DNA of 64,000 nucleotides from Amycolatopsis lexingtonensis. Lineage in GTDB: Bacteria; Actinomycetota; Actinomycetes; Mycobacteriales; Pseudonocardiaceae. Below are positions 36,468-48,590 of the stretch, piece by piece. The translations under genes and the position numbers were made by a program. The notes below the pieces were generated by a model. That model did not search any database and had not been told where the DNA came from. It saw only the letters and a list, made by a program, of their open reading frames with translations. The DNA is taken from assembly GCF_014873755.1 (NCBI RefSeq), contig NZ_JADBEG010000001.1, positions 3,660,501-3,724,500 on the forward strand, read 5' to 3'. Each line of letters begins with the position of its first letter. The first letter of the stretch is position 1.

Positions 36468-39017
36468 GTGACCCAGTTGATCGACCTCGCCCCGCCCTCC
36501 CCCGGCCGTCGCCGCGCCGGTCCGCGGGGACCGGTGTTCGTGTGGGCCAACGTCGTGGTGCTCGGCTGGCTCGCCGTCGCCGTCGCGCTGCTGGCCGTCC
36601 ACGACGGACTCGGGCTGCCGGCGTGGGTCGCGCTCCACGCCCTGCTGCTCGGTGCGGTGACCAACGCGATCGTGATCTGGTCGGAGCACTTCACGGTGAC
36701 GTTGTGCCGAGTCCCCGGCCCGGCACCGCGACGGCTCGCGCTCGGGCTGACCGTGCTGAACGCGTTCATCGTCGCCGCGCTCGCCGGCGTCACCGCCGAC
36801 CTCACGCCACTCGCCGGCGCCGGCGGAACCGGCGTCGCGGTCATCGCCACCGTGCACACGGTCCACCTGCTCCGCATGAGCAGGAACGCACCGGCGGGCC
36901 GGTTCGGCTACCTGATCGGCTTCTACGCCGCCGCGAGCGTTTCGCTGATCGCCACCGCGGCGCTGGGCGCCGGGCTCGCGGCGGGAACCGGCACCTGGTA
37001 CAGCCGGTTGTGGGGCGCGCACGTGCACCTCGCGCTGCTCGGCTGGGTCGGGCTGTCCGTGCTCGGCACCCTGTTCACCCTGTGGCCGACCACCACCGGC
37101 ACCCGGATCACCCCGGACGCGATCGTCGCCGCCCGCCGGGCACTGCCGACGCTGACCGCCGGGCTGGCCGTGCTCACCGGGGGCGTGCTCGCGGCGAACG
37201 TGTGGGTGACCGTGGCCGGCCTGGCGGGCTACGCCGCGGGTGTCGTCATCGCACTCCTCCCGCTGCGCCCGCGCACCAGGCCCCACGGTCCCGCCGCGTG
37301 GATGCTGGCGGCGGGGACCGGCTGGCTCGCCGTCGCGGTGCTGATCGACGCCGTCCGGCTGCTGGTCGCCGGGACGGTCGACGCGCTCCCCGACGTGGTC
37401 GCCACGGTGGGGCCGATCCTGGCGGCGGGCTTCGCGGCGCAGGTCCTCGTCGGCGCGCTGACGCAGTTGCTGCCGGTCGTGCTGGGCCGCGGTCCGGCCG
37501 AGCACAAGGCGGTCGCCGAGGTGCTGGCGCGAGGCTGGCTCCTACGGGTTCTCCTGGCCAATGCCGCGGTTCCGCTGATGACTCTCGGCCTGCCGGAGAT
37601 CGGGTGGGCGCTCGCGGCCCTGAGCCTCGCCGTGTTCCTCGTGCTGGCCCTGCGCGTGGCCGTCCCGGTGGCCCGGCACGGCTCGCTCGGCCTCGAACCC
37701 GGCCCGGTGCCCGCGCGGGGCACCACGACCGGGGTCCTGGCCGGCCTGAGCGCCGTCGTGTTCGCCGTGGCCCTGGCCACCAGCGGGCCGGGCACCACCA
37801 GCCCGTCTCCCGCCGCGGCCGACGCCCACACCGTCGAGGTGACCTTGAGCGGGATGCGGGTGCGGCCCGGCACGGTCGAAGTCCCGGCGGGGACGCACCT
37901 GGTCCTGCGCGTCACCAACCAAGACGCGATGCCGCACGACCTGCGCCTGGACAGCGGCGAGCGCACGCCCCGGCTCGGCCGGGGGGAAAGCGCGCTGCTG
38001 GACGCCGGGCAGATCCGTGGCGACCGGCAGGCCTGGTGCGACATCGCCGGCCACCGCGCCGCCGGGATGACGATGGCCATCCATGTCCAAAGTGGACACA
38101 CGCACGCTTCCCCGGGCGGTGGCGACGATTCGGCGGCCGCGGGCCTCGACCTCGGCGCCGACCCTTCACCGGGCTGGACGCCCCGCGACGCCGCGCTCGC
38201 GCCGGCGACCGGCACCGTGCACCGGGTCGAACTCCACGCCCGCGACCAGGAAGTCGAGGTCGCCCCGGGCCGGCGGGAGACCCGCTGGACGTTCGGCGGC
38301 TCCCTTCCCGGCCCGACTCTGCGGGGCCGGGTGGGCGACCGGTTCGAGATCACCTTGGTCAACGACACCGCCATGGGCCACGGCATCGACTTCCACGCCG
38401 GCGCCCTGGCCCCGGACGGCCCGATGCGCACCCTCGCGCCGGGCGAACGGCTGGTCTACCGGTTCACCGCACAGCGCGCGGGCGCGTGGCTCTACCACTG
38501 CAGCAGCATGCCGATGTCCCAGCACATCGCCAACGGCATGTACGGCGCCGTGATCATCGACCCACCCGGCCTGCCCGCCGTCGACCGCGAATACCTCCTG
38601 GTCAGCTCCCAGCTCTACCTCGGCGACCCCGGCAGCGACGCCCAGGTGGCCAAGATCCGCGCCGGACAACCCGACGGATGGACGTTCAACGGCACGGCCG
38701 CCCAATACGACCACGCCCCGCTCACCACCCGCGCCGGCGAGCGCGTCCGGATCTGGGTCGTCAACGCCGGCCCCGGCGACACCACGGCGTTCCACGTCGT
38801 CGGCGCCCAGTTCGACACCGTCTACCGCGAAGGCGCCTGGCTCCTGCGTCCCACGGACACCTCGGGAGGAGCCCAGGTGCTGGACCTGGCCCCGGCCCAA
38901 GGCGGCTTCGTCGAACTCACCTTCCCCGAACCCGGCCACTACCCGTTCGTCGACCACGACATGCGGCACGCCGAAACCGGCGCCCACGGGATCTTCACCG
39001 TCACGGAGCACCAGTGA
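36468..39017 (+). CDS. nirK: membrane-anchored copper nitrite reductase fusion (NirK type)
   Basis: The 849-residue protein has three parts. An N-terminal membrane module of about ten segments (residues 20-440) resembles NnrS/haem-copper-type helices. Next comes a single cupredoxin (about 465-540) with PHDL, WCDIAGHRAAGM giving His, Cys, His and Met type 1 copper ligands. The last is a two-domain NirK-type multicopper unit (about 575-849) with GHGIDFH and YHCSSMPMSQH (Cys near 676). It reduces nitrite to nitric oxide outside the membrane. The GTG at 36468 is inferred from the start of the membrane module; the frame is open far upstream. It is divergent from narK and coupled to the next gene. 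Confidence 0.85.
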   Translation: MTQLIDLAPPSPGRRRAGPRGPVFVWANVVVLGWLAVAVALLAVHDGLGLPAWVALHALLLGAVTNAIVIWSEHFTVTLCRVPGPAPRRLALGLTVLNAFIVAALAGVTADLTPLAGAGGTGVAVIATVHTVHLLRMSRNAPAGRFGYLIGFYAAASVSLIATAALGAGLAAGTGTWYSRLWGAHVHLALLGWVGLSVLGTLFTLWPTTTGTRITPDAIVAARRALPTLTAGLAVLTGGVLAANVWVTVAGLAGYAAGVVIALLPLRPRTRPHGPAAWMLAAGTGWLAVAVLIDAVRLLVAGTVDALPDVVATVGPILAAGFAAQVLVGALTQLLPVVLGRGPAEHKAVAEVLARGWLLRVLLANAAVPLMTLGLPEIGWALAALSLAVFLVLALRVAVPVARHGSLGLEPGPVPARGTTTGVLAGLSAVVFAVALATSGPGTTSPSPAAADAHTVEVTLSGMRVRPGTVEVPAGTHLVLRVTNQDAMPHDLRLDSGERTPRLGRGESALLDAGQIRGDRQAWCDIAGHRAAGMTMAIHVQSGHTHASPGGGDDSAAAGLDLGADPSPGWTPRDAALAPATGTVHRVELHARDQEVEVAPGRRETRWTFGGSLPGPTLRGRVGDRFEITLVNDTAMGHGIDFHAGALAPDGPMRTLAPGERLVYRFTAQRAGAWLYHCSSMPMSQHIANGMYGAVIIDPPGLPAVDREYLLVSSQLYLGDPGSDAQVAKIRAGQPDGWTFNGTAAQYDHAPLTTRAGERVRIWVVNAGPGDTTAFHVVGAQFDTVYREGAWLLRPTDTSGGAQVLDLAPAQGGFVELTFPEPGHYPFVDHDMRHAETGAHGIFTVTEHQ

Positions 39018-39463
39018 TCGACATCTGGACCGGGATCCGGTTCGTCCACGTCCTCGGCGCGATCGTCTGGGTCGGCGGCCAGCTCACCATCACCGTGGTG
39101 GTTCTCCCACCCGTGCGGCGCATCCTCGCCACAGCCGAGCAGGCCGCCGTGCTCCGCACGGTGGGCAGACGATTCGCGCTGATCACCGGCGCCGCGTTCC
39201 TGCCCCTGCAGATCACCACCGGGATCCTCTTGGCCGCGCGGCACGGCGTCACCTGGGGGACACTGCTGCAACCCGGCTACGGCCGCACGCTCGCCGCGAA
39301 GCTGCTGTTGTTCGCGGTGGTCATGGCCGCCGCGAGCGTCCACGGCGTCGCCCAGGCCAAGCGACAGCCAGGCCGGGCCAGAACCGTCTCCATCGCGGCA
39401 CTGGTCGGCTCGCTCGGCGTCGTACTGCTCGCCATCGCCCTGGTCGAGGGTGGCCCGGGGTGA
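39014..39463 (+). CDS. small CopD-like/DUF2269-like membrane protein
   Basis: The 149-residue protein has four membrane segments and starts with the pattern IWTGIRFVHVLGAIVWVGGQ, typical of CopD/DUF2269-like small haem or copper-associated membrane proteins. Histidines in the first helix and in AARHGV may bind a metal or haem. The GTG overlaps the TGA of nirK in a GTGA arrangement, so the two are coupled; it may deliver copper or electrons to the nitrite reductase. The exact family is uncertain. Confidence 0.75.
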   Translation: MIDIWTGIRFVHVLGAIVWVGGQLTITVVVLPPVRRILATAEQAAVLRTVGRRFALITGAAFLPLQITTGILLAARHGVTWGTLLQPGYGRTLAAKLLLFAVVMAAASVHGVAQAKRQPGRARTVSIAALVGSLGVVLLAIALVEGGPG

Positions 39464-39613
39464 ACCACGCGGCAATCCGGGCACCCGGCCACCGGCCCCT
39501 TGCCTCCGACCTTCCGAACCGGAACCGAAGGACACCCGGGGCGAGGACCTCCGGCACCAGAAGCACCGGCTGCTCCCGCCGACACTGATGCCAGAGCAAA
39601 AACGGAGGTTGCC

Positions 39614-40222
39614 ATGTCCACCCGCCCGACGGAAAAGAAGACCACCACGGGTCAGATCCCGGTCCAGCGAGCTACCGAACCGGCACCGGTCCCCGACTTC
39701 GTCGCCGCACCCACCATCGCCGGGAAGTCCCTGGCCGTCCTGCGCGTCGCCACCGGCTTCATCTTCCTGTGGGCGTTCCTGGACAAGCTGTTCGGCCTGG
39801 GCTACGCGACCCCGTCGAAGGGCGCCTGGCTCAACGGCGGCTCGCCGACCAAGGGCTTCCTCAGCAACGTCCACGTCGGCCCGTTCGAGTCGATGTTCCA
39901 CGCCTGGGCCGGCACCTGGTGGGCCGACTGGCTGTTCATGCTCGGCCTCGGCGCCATCGGCCTCGCCGTCATCGCGGGCGTCGGGCTGCGCCTGTCCGCC
40001 GCGGCGGGCGCGCTGATGATGCTCATGATGTGGGCCGCCGAATGGCCGCTCGCGCAGAGCATGAGCACCGGCGAAGCAACGCACTCGACCAACCCGCTCA
40101 TCGACTACCACATCGTCTACGCGCTGATCCTCATCGCGCTGGCCGCCGCGTCGGCCGGGAACACGTGGGGACTCGGCCGCCGCTGGTCCGCCCTCGTCGG
40201 CGACCGCACGTGGCTGCGCTGA
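39614..40222 (+). CDS. DoxX-family membrane protein
   Basis: The 202-residue protein has a soluble N-terminal 40 residues and then about four membrane segments, with LRVATGFIFLWAFLDKLFGL near residue 45-64 marking the DoxX/DoxD group. Actinobacterial DoxX proteins have been linked to redox and thiol stress at the membrane; no precise activity can be assigned. GGAGG lies about five bases before the ATG. It follows the CopD-like gene after a 150-base gap on the same strand, so it could have its own promoter. Confidence 0.8.
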   Translation: MSTRPTEKKTTTGQIPVQRATEPAPVPDFVAAPTIAGKSLAVLRVATGFIFLWAFLDKLFGLGYATPSKGAWLNGGSPTKGFLSNVHVGPFESMFHAWAGTWWADWLFMLGLGAIGLAVIAGVGLRLSAAAGALMMLMMWAAEWPLAQSMSTGEATHSTNPLIDYHIVYALILIALAAASAGNTWGLGRRWSALVGDRTWLR

Positions 40223-40287
40223 CACCGATCCGTTCCCAGGGCGCCCGCCGACCGGCGGACGCCCGTTCGCGTTCCCGGGCACCGGGC

Positions 40288-43157
<2,870 letters not shown>

Positions 43158-43223
43158 ACCTGAGAGCGATACGGGAACGCCTCGGCGACGCCAGTGCTGC
43201 CAGGCATGGACGTCGCCGGATGG

Positions 43224-43530
43224 TCAGGCCTTCCGCTCCGGCCGGACCACCAGCACGGGGCACTGGGCGTGCTGGACCAGCGCCTGGCTGGTCGAGCCGA
43301 GCAGCATCCCGGCGAAGCCGCCGTGGCCATGGCTGCCGACGACCAGCTGGGCGGTCCGGCTCGCCTCGAGCAAGGCCTGCGGGACGGGCCCGAACCAGCT
43401 CACGGCGGATCTCCATGTCGGGATACTTCTCCTGCCACCCGGCCAGCCGCTGGCCGAGCAGCCGCTCCTCGTCCTCGCCGAGCGTCTCCGACCTGATCGC
43501 CAGCCCGGAAACCCGTCCAGCTTCGCCCGA
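43224..43530 (-). pseudogene. universal stress protein (UspA), truncated and frameshifted
   Basis: The C-terminal half of a UspA domain is split over two minus-strand frames. One holds [20 protein letters not shown] and MEIRREL, and the other holds [33 protein letters not shown] and [12 protein letters not shown]. The shift lies near 43375-43400. The Gly-rich ATP-binding loop is intact but the N-terminal strand is missing. Usp genes are common in DevR regulons, which fits its place beside the Acg-like gene. Confidence 0.7.
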
Positions 43531-43872
43531 AGCCCACCCATCCGAGATCGACAACTCCAACCTGCCCGCGATCCACGCCCTCGGCGGCGCCATGGACTTG
43601 ATTACGTCGATCGGCGTCTTGGCCATCTCCGAGCACCTGCTCGATTTGAGCGACCACTTTCATCGAGCACCTCGACTGCCTCGGCATCGAGCTGGCCGAC
43701 CCCGCGAACGCGAGCAGCGCAGCCACGTTCAAGTAATGAAGCTTGCGGACCCCGGCCGGCAGCGAGGTCCGCCGATGAGCTACTCGGAATTCACAGGCCC
43801 GACCATGACAACCCAATCCTCCAGCGGTTATTCTCAACCCCGTCCACGAGATCAAGAATTACCATCAGCAGC

Positions 43873-44370
43873 TCATCGATGCTTCCTTCGAGGCCAAGTA
43901 AGGTACAGCAAAATCGTTGATACAGTAGCCAGTAAACCTACCCCGATCCACCAGAACAAGGCACCAGAAACCAGACCTGGCGATAATGCGATAGCGATTC
44001 CCGCACCCAGCGCAGCACCGCCCGCAAGAGTTCCAATTCCCAGTAGCCAAGCCTGCCTTTCAGACTCGATATTTCCGATCACGCATCTATACGCCGAATC
44101 AACGTCGGCAACGTCGACCGCGGACGCACCTCGCTCCCCGGAAATATCGATTGCCTTGCAGCCCAGCCGTGCAGCAATTTCCTGAGAAAGAACCGACAAT
44201 CGATTTTCGGCAGACTTCAGAAACCCTGCCGATCTGGGTGCATGAACAGCCAGGTGATTTGATATCTCATAGAAAGCCCCGCATCCACACCCTTGCGGCA
44301 CCCCAGCCTCCGCACGCGGTAGATCTGCGTCATCGCGCGCAGAGGGGTCACTTGCCATCTTGACCGACAC
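43873..44370 (-). CDS. hypothetical protein with C-terminal membrane hairpin
   Basis: A 165-residue protein with an acidic, Cys-containing N-terminus (GVPQGCGCGAFYEI), a helical middle and two hydrophobic segments near residues 107-128 and 135-157 (LLGIGTLAGGAALGAGIAIA and FWWIGVGLLATVSTILLYL), ending WPRRKHR. The start is uncertain: GTG at 44370 or ATG at 44358. The codon use is noticeably less GC-biased than in neighbours, and the whole 43.8-44.9 kb stretch is AT-richer, suggesting recent acquisition. No family recognised. Confidence 0.6.
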   Translation of the reverse strand: MSVKMASDPSARDDADLPRAEAGVPQGCGCGAFYEISNHLAVHAPRSAGFLKSAENRLSVLSQEIAARLGCKAIDISGERGASAVDVADVDSAYRCVIGNIESERQAWLLGIGTLAGGAALGAGIAIALSPGLVSGALFWWIGVGLLATVSTILLYLTWPRRKHR

Positions 44371-45188
44371 TCAATTCTTGATTTCCAATTCGATAATTGT
44401 AAACCTCACACGAGGTTAATTCAGTATCTACAAAAAGTAAGCATGCAAGTTGGATAAAATGACTTGCCTTCCGCACATGGATGCTTCACTCCCGGCATCC
44501 CTCCACACCTGCCATCAGCAAGTGCATCTCGATCGATCACACATGAGTCGGTCGACGCCATCGACCAACCCACCGTGACGCATCCGACGCCGCTAGACTC
44601 ACCCAGCCGCCCATGAACTTCATAGAACAACGATCACTCAGAACCCGATATCGAAACATCCGTCAACCGACGTACAGACGAACGCGGATCGCCAACGTGA
44701 ACCCGACCAGCCTCACGTTCACGTGCATTCGCACATGAATTATCACGTTTAATAAGTATCGGAAGGCGTCGCTCGAGTCTCCACGCCTAAGCGATCAGGT
44801 TGAGACATCCGTCAATCGACCGATCTCGAACACGGTCCGACTCGAGCCGTCAGCTAGCGAGCGAACACACGTGCACTTGCACGTGCATTCCACATGATCG
44901 GGTGGCACCGCGGGGCGCACTCCACTGAGGGGTCTTTGAGCACAAGTGACGAAGGCCAGCGCAGCCGCAGATACGCGGGTTTACGACGCGAGACGGCGGG
45001 TGCTCGGTAGCCAGGTGCAGCTTGGTCGGCCAGTCTCCCCCGTAACCGGCCGATCGCGTGGTCGGCGGTTCCGGCTCGCCGACACCGCCGGGCGGTTCTT
45101 TCTGCAGATCACCCTCGATGCGGGCGCCTGACCTGGCCGCCACACCACCGCGCCAACAGGAGCTGTCATACCTGCCGGCCGGCATGAG
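44371..45188. other. AT-richer gene-free stretch with a duplicated module
   Basis: About 800 bases without a convincing gene. The base composition is clearly less GC-rich than the rest, and stops are frequent in all frames up to about 44900. It contains the duplicated palindromic module described separately. From about 44940 onward the composition returns to normal, and short coding-like scraps appear before the pseudogene at 45189. Confidence 0.5.
44654..44899. repeat. imperfect tandem duplication with palindromic TGCACGTGCA cores
   Basis: GAAACATCCGTCAACCGAC at 44654 is echoed by GAGACATCCGTCAATCGAC at 44802, and CACGTGCATTCGCACATGAA at 44721 by CACGTGCATTCCACATGAT at 44880, so a module of about 90-100 bases occurs twice, 150-160 bases apart. 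The second copy also holds CTAGCGAGCGAACACACGTG, nearly repeated at 55463 before the TPR gene. The cores are near-perfect palindromes around CACGTG or TGCACGTGCA. They could be regulator sites or an old small repeat. Confidence 0.5.
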
Positions 45189-45766
45189 GCGCTGCTGACC
45201 GGCGCCGACTACCAGCACCATTTCATCGGCAGGCCGCCCGCCGACACTGTCGGCGACCTGTCGCTGCGGCACTGGAAACGCGCCGAGCACCCCGGCGCGC
45301 CGGACGACACTCGCCGGGCGGTGTTCGCAACTTGACTGGATCCGGCCTCGCTGCGCCAGCCCATGCACCACTCCCTCACCCGGGACTGGGATGCGAAGCG
45401 GCGGCGAGCGCTGTTCACCGGCGCCCTCATCGACGTCGGCGACACCGGCGCCGCCCCGGAACTGCTCGCGGCGCTGGAGCATCTACCTCGACCGCGACCG
45501 CCGGCTGCTGCTGGAGCGGGGCGAGAAGGTGATCGTGGCGCCCGAGCTCGCGTCCGGCTAGACGGTCGCCGGTCTCGTTATCGGCCGAACCTTGCTCAAG
45601 GTGAAGTGGTCGGTCGAGCCGACCGCCGAGGACGTCGTGATGTGGCTGCGCCGGCTACGGGGGTACGCGCTGGCCGACCGGCACGACACCTTCGCCCTCG
45701 ACACGATCGCGGTCTGCTGCGGCTGGTCCGGGCAGCTGCTGATCTGCCCACTGCTGGCCTGCTGAA
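45189..45766 (+). pseudogene. decayed conserved gene of unknown function
   Basis: A single ancestral gene seems to run through ALLTGADYQHHFIGRPPADT and LSLRHWKRAEHPG, an in-frame TGA, then LDPASLRQPMHHSLTRDWDA and LFTGALIDVGDTGAAPELL. A frameshift near 45480 leads to YLDRDRRLLLERGEKVIVAP, another stop, and LKVKWSVEPTAEDVVMWLRR with RHDTFALDTIAVCCGWSG. Two stops and a shift make it inactive. I do not know the family. Confidence 0.5.
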
Positions 45767-45914
45767 AGCCTTCGGCCACCGGTCGGACTACAGCACCATG
45801 GCGCGGCTCGCAATGACCAGGTGTAACCGATCGAAGCGTTCCAGCGATTCTAAACGTATCGGTGAAGCAGCCCGCCGAACGCATTCATTGGCACGTCGTG
45901 GGAGGCCTACCGTG

Positions 45915-46202
45915 ATGAACGGTCGTTCACGCCGGGTACTCGTGCAGGTCGAGCACCGCACCGCCACCCTTAGTGAATCCTCGGCGTCTCCAGGTGACTC
46001 GCAGCCGAGCCACCGCGTCGACGAGCTGTACTATCCCGGGATCCTCGTGTCGCACCTTCAAGACGGCGTCGTGGACCACGAGATGTGGCTGCCGATGGGC
46101 GAGACGCCGACCCTCGCCGACGAGGAAGCCCTGATCGCCGCGCTGCACGCGGCGATGCGCTGGAACCGGGGCGAGCTCCCCGAACACCTCAGGACCACCT
46201 AG
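45915..46202 (+). CDS. hypothetical small protein
   Basis: A 95-residue protein from the ATG at 45915, which has GGGAGG about nine bases before it. It has a beta-like start (RRVLVQVEHRTATLS), a central YYPGILVSHLQDGVVDHEMW and a C-terminal helix (EEALIAALHAAMRWNRGELP). No family is recognised. It sits alone between a decayed gene and the convergent XRE regulator. Confidence 0.55.
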   Translation: MNGRSRRVLVQVEHRTATLSESSASPGDSQPSHRVDELYYPGILVSHLQDGVVDHEMWLPMGETPTLADEEALIAALHAAMRWNRGELPEHLRTT

Positions 46203-46425
46203 CTGCCCGTAGGTTCACCGCCCGCCGCGGCACTTCTCTTTACCGTCCTCCTTGGCCTCGAGCTTGGCCTTCCCGGCGACCTTGCCACTCCTGGCGCCCG
46301 GACCGCCGTCCGGGCCCGGCCGGCCACGGTCCGGCGAAGCGAACGCGGCGCCCCTCGGCGCACATTTTGCCTGGTCAAGTCAGGTATCGCACTTCCCTGA
46401 CACGGAAGAGGTCACACGCACGTTG
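46203..46425. other. short stretch with a coding-like scrap
   Basis: On the minus strand a frame of about 60 codons with GC-rich third positions ends KVAGKAKLEAKEDGKEKC and RGGR, but no start codon precedes it after the last stop. It may be the tail of a truncated Lys/Gly-rich small protein; otherwise the stretch is empty. Confidence 0.3.
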
Positions 46426-47673
46426 CTAGGCAGCGGGCGAGAGCAGACCGCGAAGACGTTGCAGTGCAAGGCGACCGGCCTCGGCGATGGCCGGGAGATG
46501 GCCGTGCTGGGCGGCGCGGACCGCCCGCTGCAGCTGATGCGGCAGGCGGCGCTGCTCAGCCGTCGCGATCGCCGTGCTCAGGGCTTCCTCCGCGCCGGCG
46601 CGCTCGCCGGTCGCGGCAAGGACTTCTCCGGCGGTGACTCGCTCGATCACCTGCCACTGCGGCGCGGCCGGTTCTCCCGCAACCGAATCGAAGACTCGGA
46701 GTGCATCGCGTGGCCGGTTCAGGGCAAGCAAGCCCCGAGCGTGGATCTCACGCAGCGTGAAGGGATTCAGCAGCAGTTCGGTCCCGCTCGCTGAGTCCAG
46801 GCGTCGTCGGCATCCGTCGATGGCGCCGGCGAACTGGTCCGGCAATCCAGCATCACCAGCGGCCCGGGCAAGCAGCGCGAGCGCGGCACCGTGCCCAGCC
46901 GCGGTCGTGGACACCGCGGCAGCACGTTCCAGCCGGGCGACAGCGGCGCGGAGGCGACCCGCTTTGCGGAGCTCGTTGCCGTGCATCCGCAGCGTGTCCG
47001 CGAGAAAGTCGTTATCACCGAGGTGGCGGGCGAGGACGAGGGCTTTGCCGGTCCAGGCTGCGGCGCCGGTGAGGCGTTCCTCGGGCAGCACGGTACCGAG
47101 GGAGACGCCGAGGGCCAGGCGGGCGGACGCGAGCAGGGACAAGGTGTCGCGTTCAAGACGGCCTTCGGCAGCACGGGCCTCGAGCCGAGCGGCCAGCGGC
47201 CACAGCTCGTTGACGGCTTCGACAGCCCGGCCGGACTGGCGGGCGATCTCGGCCAGCCGGACCACGCTGTCGCCGAACTGCACCAGCGCAGCGAAGTCTG
47301 CGTCGTCCGGGTCGGTAACGCCGAACAGGTGGAACGGCAGCCCGAGGGCACGGGCGATGTGCCGCCGCCCGGCTACATCACCGGGCGTGCGTTTGCGGGT
47401 TTCGATCATCGCGACGTACGACTTGTCGTAGCCGAGCAGCGCGGCAAGCGCCTCCTGGCTCAGCCCACTCGCCGCCCGGTACGCGCGCAGGACCGACGCG
47501 AGATCCCGCGAGCCGAGTGCCGCCGCAGCGGCAGGGTCGGACCACATCCAGACCGCCGGCGCCAGCCGGGGCGGCCGCGGAGACAGGCTGGTGGTCACGG
47601 CGCGGCAGGCCGGGCAGACCGCGCCGCGGACGTAGCGGCCCAGGGGCGTCCCGCAGCGTTCGCACCCGGCCAT
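46426..47673 (-). CDS. zinc-ribbon/XRE-family regulator with TPR-like helices
   Basis: The 415-residue protein begins MAGCERCGTPLGRY and CPACR (a zinc ribbon, residues 4-23), followed by an XRE-type helix-turn-helix near residues 55-110 (LRAYRAASGLSQEALAALLG, YDKSYVAMIETRKRTPG) and a long helical TPR-like region. This layout is common in actinomycete transcription factors that pair with metabolic genes. The ATG at 47673 lies five bases after the NUDIX gene stop, so the two are co-transcribed. No strong ribosome binding site is seen, consistent with translational coupling. Confidence 0.8.
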   Translation of the reverse strand: MAGCERCGTPLGRYVRGAVCPACRAVTTSLSPRPPRLAPAVWMWSDPAAAAALGSRDLASVLRAYRAASGLSQEALAALLGYDKSYVAMIETRKRTPGDVAGRRHIARALGLPFHLFGVTDPDDADFAALVQFGDSVVRLAEIARQSGRAVEAVNELWPLAARLEARAAEGRLERDTLSLLASARLALGVSLGTVLPEERLTGAAAWTGKALVLARHLGDNDFLADTLRMHGNELRKAGRLRAAVARLERAAAVSTTAAGHGAALALLARAAGDAGLPDQFAGAIDGCRRRLDSASGTELLLNPFTLREIHARGLLALNRPRDALRVFDSVAGEPAAPQWQVIERVTAGEVLAATGERAGAEEALSTAIATAEQRRLPHQLQRAVRAAQHGHLPAIAEAGRLALQRLRGLLSPAA

Positions 47674-47678
47674 GGTCG

Positions 47679-48101
47679 CTACCGCGCAGCTTGCAGGGTG
47701 CGAAGCCGGTCGAACCAGGCGGCGATCGAACGCTTGTACCCGTCCGGCATGCGCAGCCCGGAAACCTCGTGCTCGGCGAACTCGGCGATCCGGCTGTGCT
47801 CGTGGCTGAGCACCGGCGCCGCGTCCGAGGTGCAGGTACAGCCGTAGGTCACGATGAACACGTCCTTGCCGGCCACGGCGATGTGGTATACCCACGCGTC
47901 GAGAATCTCCTCGACGTCGACCGGCAGCCCGGACTCCTCGGTGATCTCCCGCGCGACGCACTGTTCGGGGGTCTCGCCGGGTTCGATCCGGCCCCCGGGC
48001 AGCTCCCATTCGTCGCGCTCGTTGTGGACCAGCAGCACCCGGTCGTCCCGGATCAGCACGCCCTTGATCGACACCGGGTATCGGGACTCCGCCACCGGCA
48101 C
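47679..48101 (-). CDS. NUDIX hydrolase
   Basis: The protein of about 140 residues contains the full NUDIX box: GGRIEPGETPEQCVAREI followed by TEESG, which binds the metal for cleaving nucleoside-diphosphate-linked substrates. PVSIKGVLIRDDRVLLVHNE is the family's first strands. The longer open frame upstream is low complexity and rejected. AGGAGAG lies just before the GTG codons at 48104, 48101 and 48095; 48101 is my choice. It is coupled to the zinc-ribbon/XRE regulator. Substrate unknown. Confidence 0.82.
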   Translation of the reverse strand: MPVAESRYPVSIKGVLIRDDRVLLVHNERDEWELPGGRIEPGETPEQCVAREITEESGLPVDVEEILDAWVYHIAVAGKDVFIVTYGCTCTSDAAPVLSHEHSRIAEFAEHEVSGLRMPDGYKRSIAAWFDRLRTLQAAR

Positions 48102-48258
48102 CACTCTCCTGCCCTCGGCACCACCGCTGTCACCGACCGTAGCAGCGCGCGGTCGTCCACCAGGCCGCCGCGGGGTTGACGATCTGTCAGTGGACGCCGC
48201 GCTGCTGGAGCCGGTGTGCTGGCCGAGCCGACGAACCACCACCGGAGGGGATGCCACC

Positions 48259-48590
48259 ATGCTGATGACTGCGCTGTCGGAGTGCCGCGTCGACATCGGC
48301 GCGGCAGGCGGCGTCGGCGAGCTGGCCGCCGTGCTGGCAGGTGACGGTATCGCCCTGTTCGACGGCGTGCAGACCGAACAGCAGATGCTGCAACTGGTCG
48401 TCCGGCTCGGCCGGCTCGTGCCGCACCGGGACAGCGCGCGCTCGGGCATCACCGTGCTCTCCGACCGCGGCGCGGTTCATCCGTGTGCCGGGCAGGCCGG
48501 GTTCAGCCGGCACGCCTTGGCGGCGCACACCGACTGCTCGGACCTCCCCCGGCCCCCACTGCTCGTGGCGATAACCTGCGTCCGGCCCGC
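48259..48590 (+). pseudogene. TauD/TfdA-like dioxygenase, cut by an IS21 remnant
   Basis: From the ATG at 48259 (GGAGGGG eight bases upstream) the frame reads VGELAAVLAGDGIALFDGVQ, LVVRLGRLVPHRDSARSGIT and ALAAHTDCSDLPRPPLLVAI. This matches the N-terminal third of an Fe(II)/2-oxoglutarate dioxygenase, and HTD supplies the first metal ligands (HxD). The similarity stops near 48590, where sequence of an IS21-type transposase begins on the opposite strand. The remaining two-thirds is not found beyond the element. Confidence 0.65.

Noticed and set aside
34965..37505. An 846-codon minus-strand frame running across narK and the nitrite reductase gene
   Set aside because: It crosses a divergent control region and consists of low-complexity Arg/Gly/Pro/Asp sequence; narK and nirK are the supported genes.
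44946..45131. A 61-codon frame before the pseudogene
   Set aside because: Arg/Gly-rich, no binding site, and no sign of continuity with the pseudogene.
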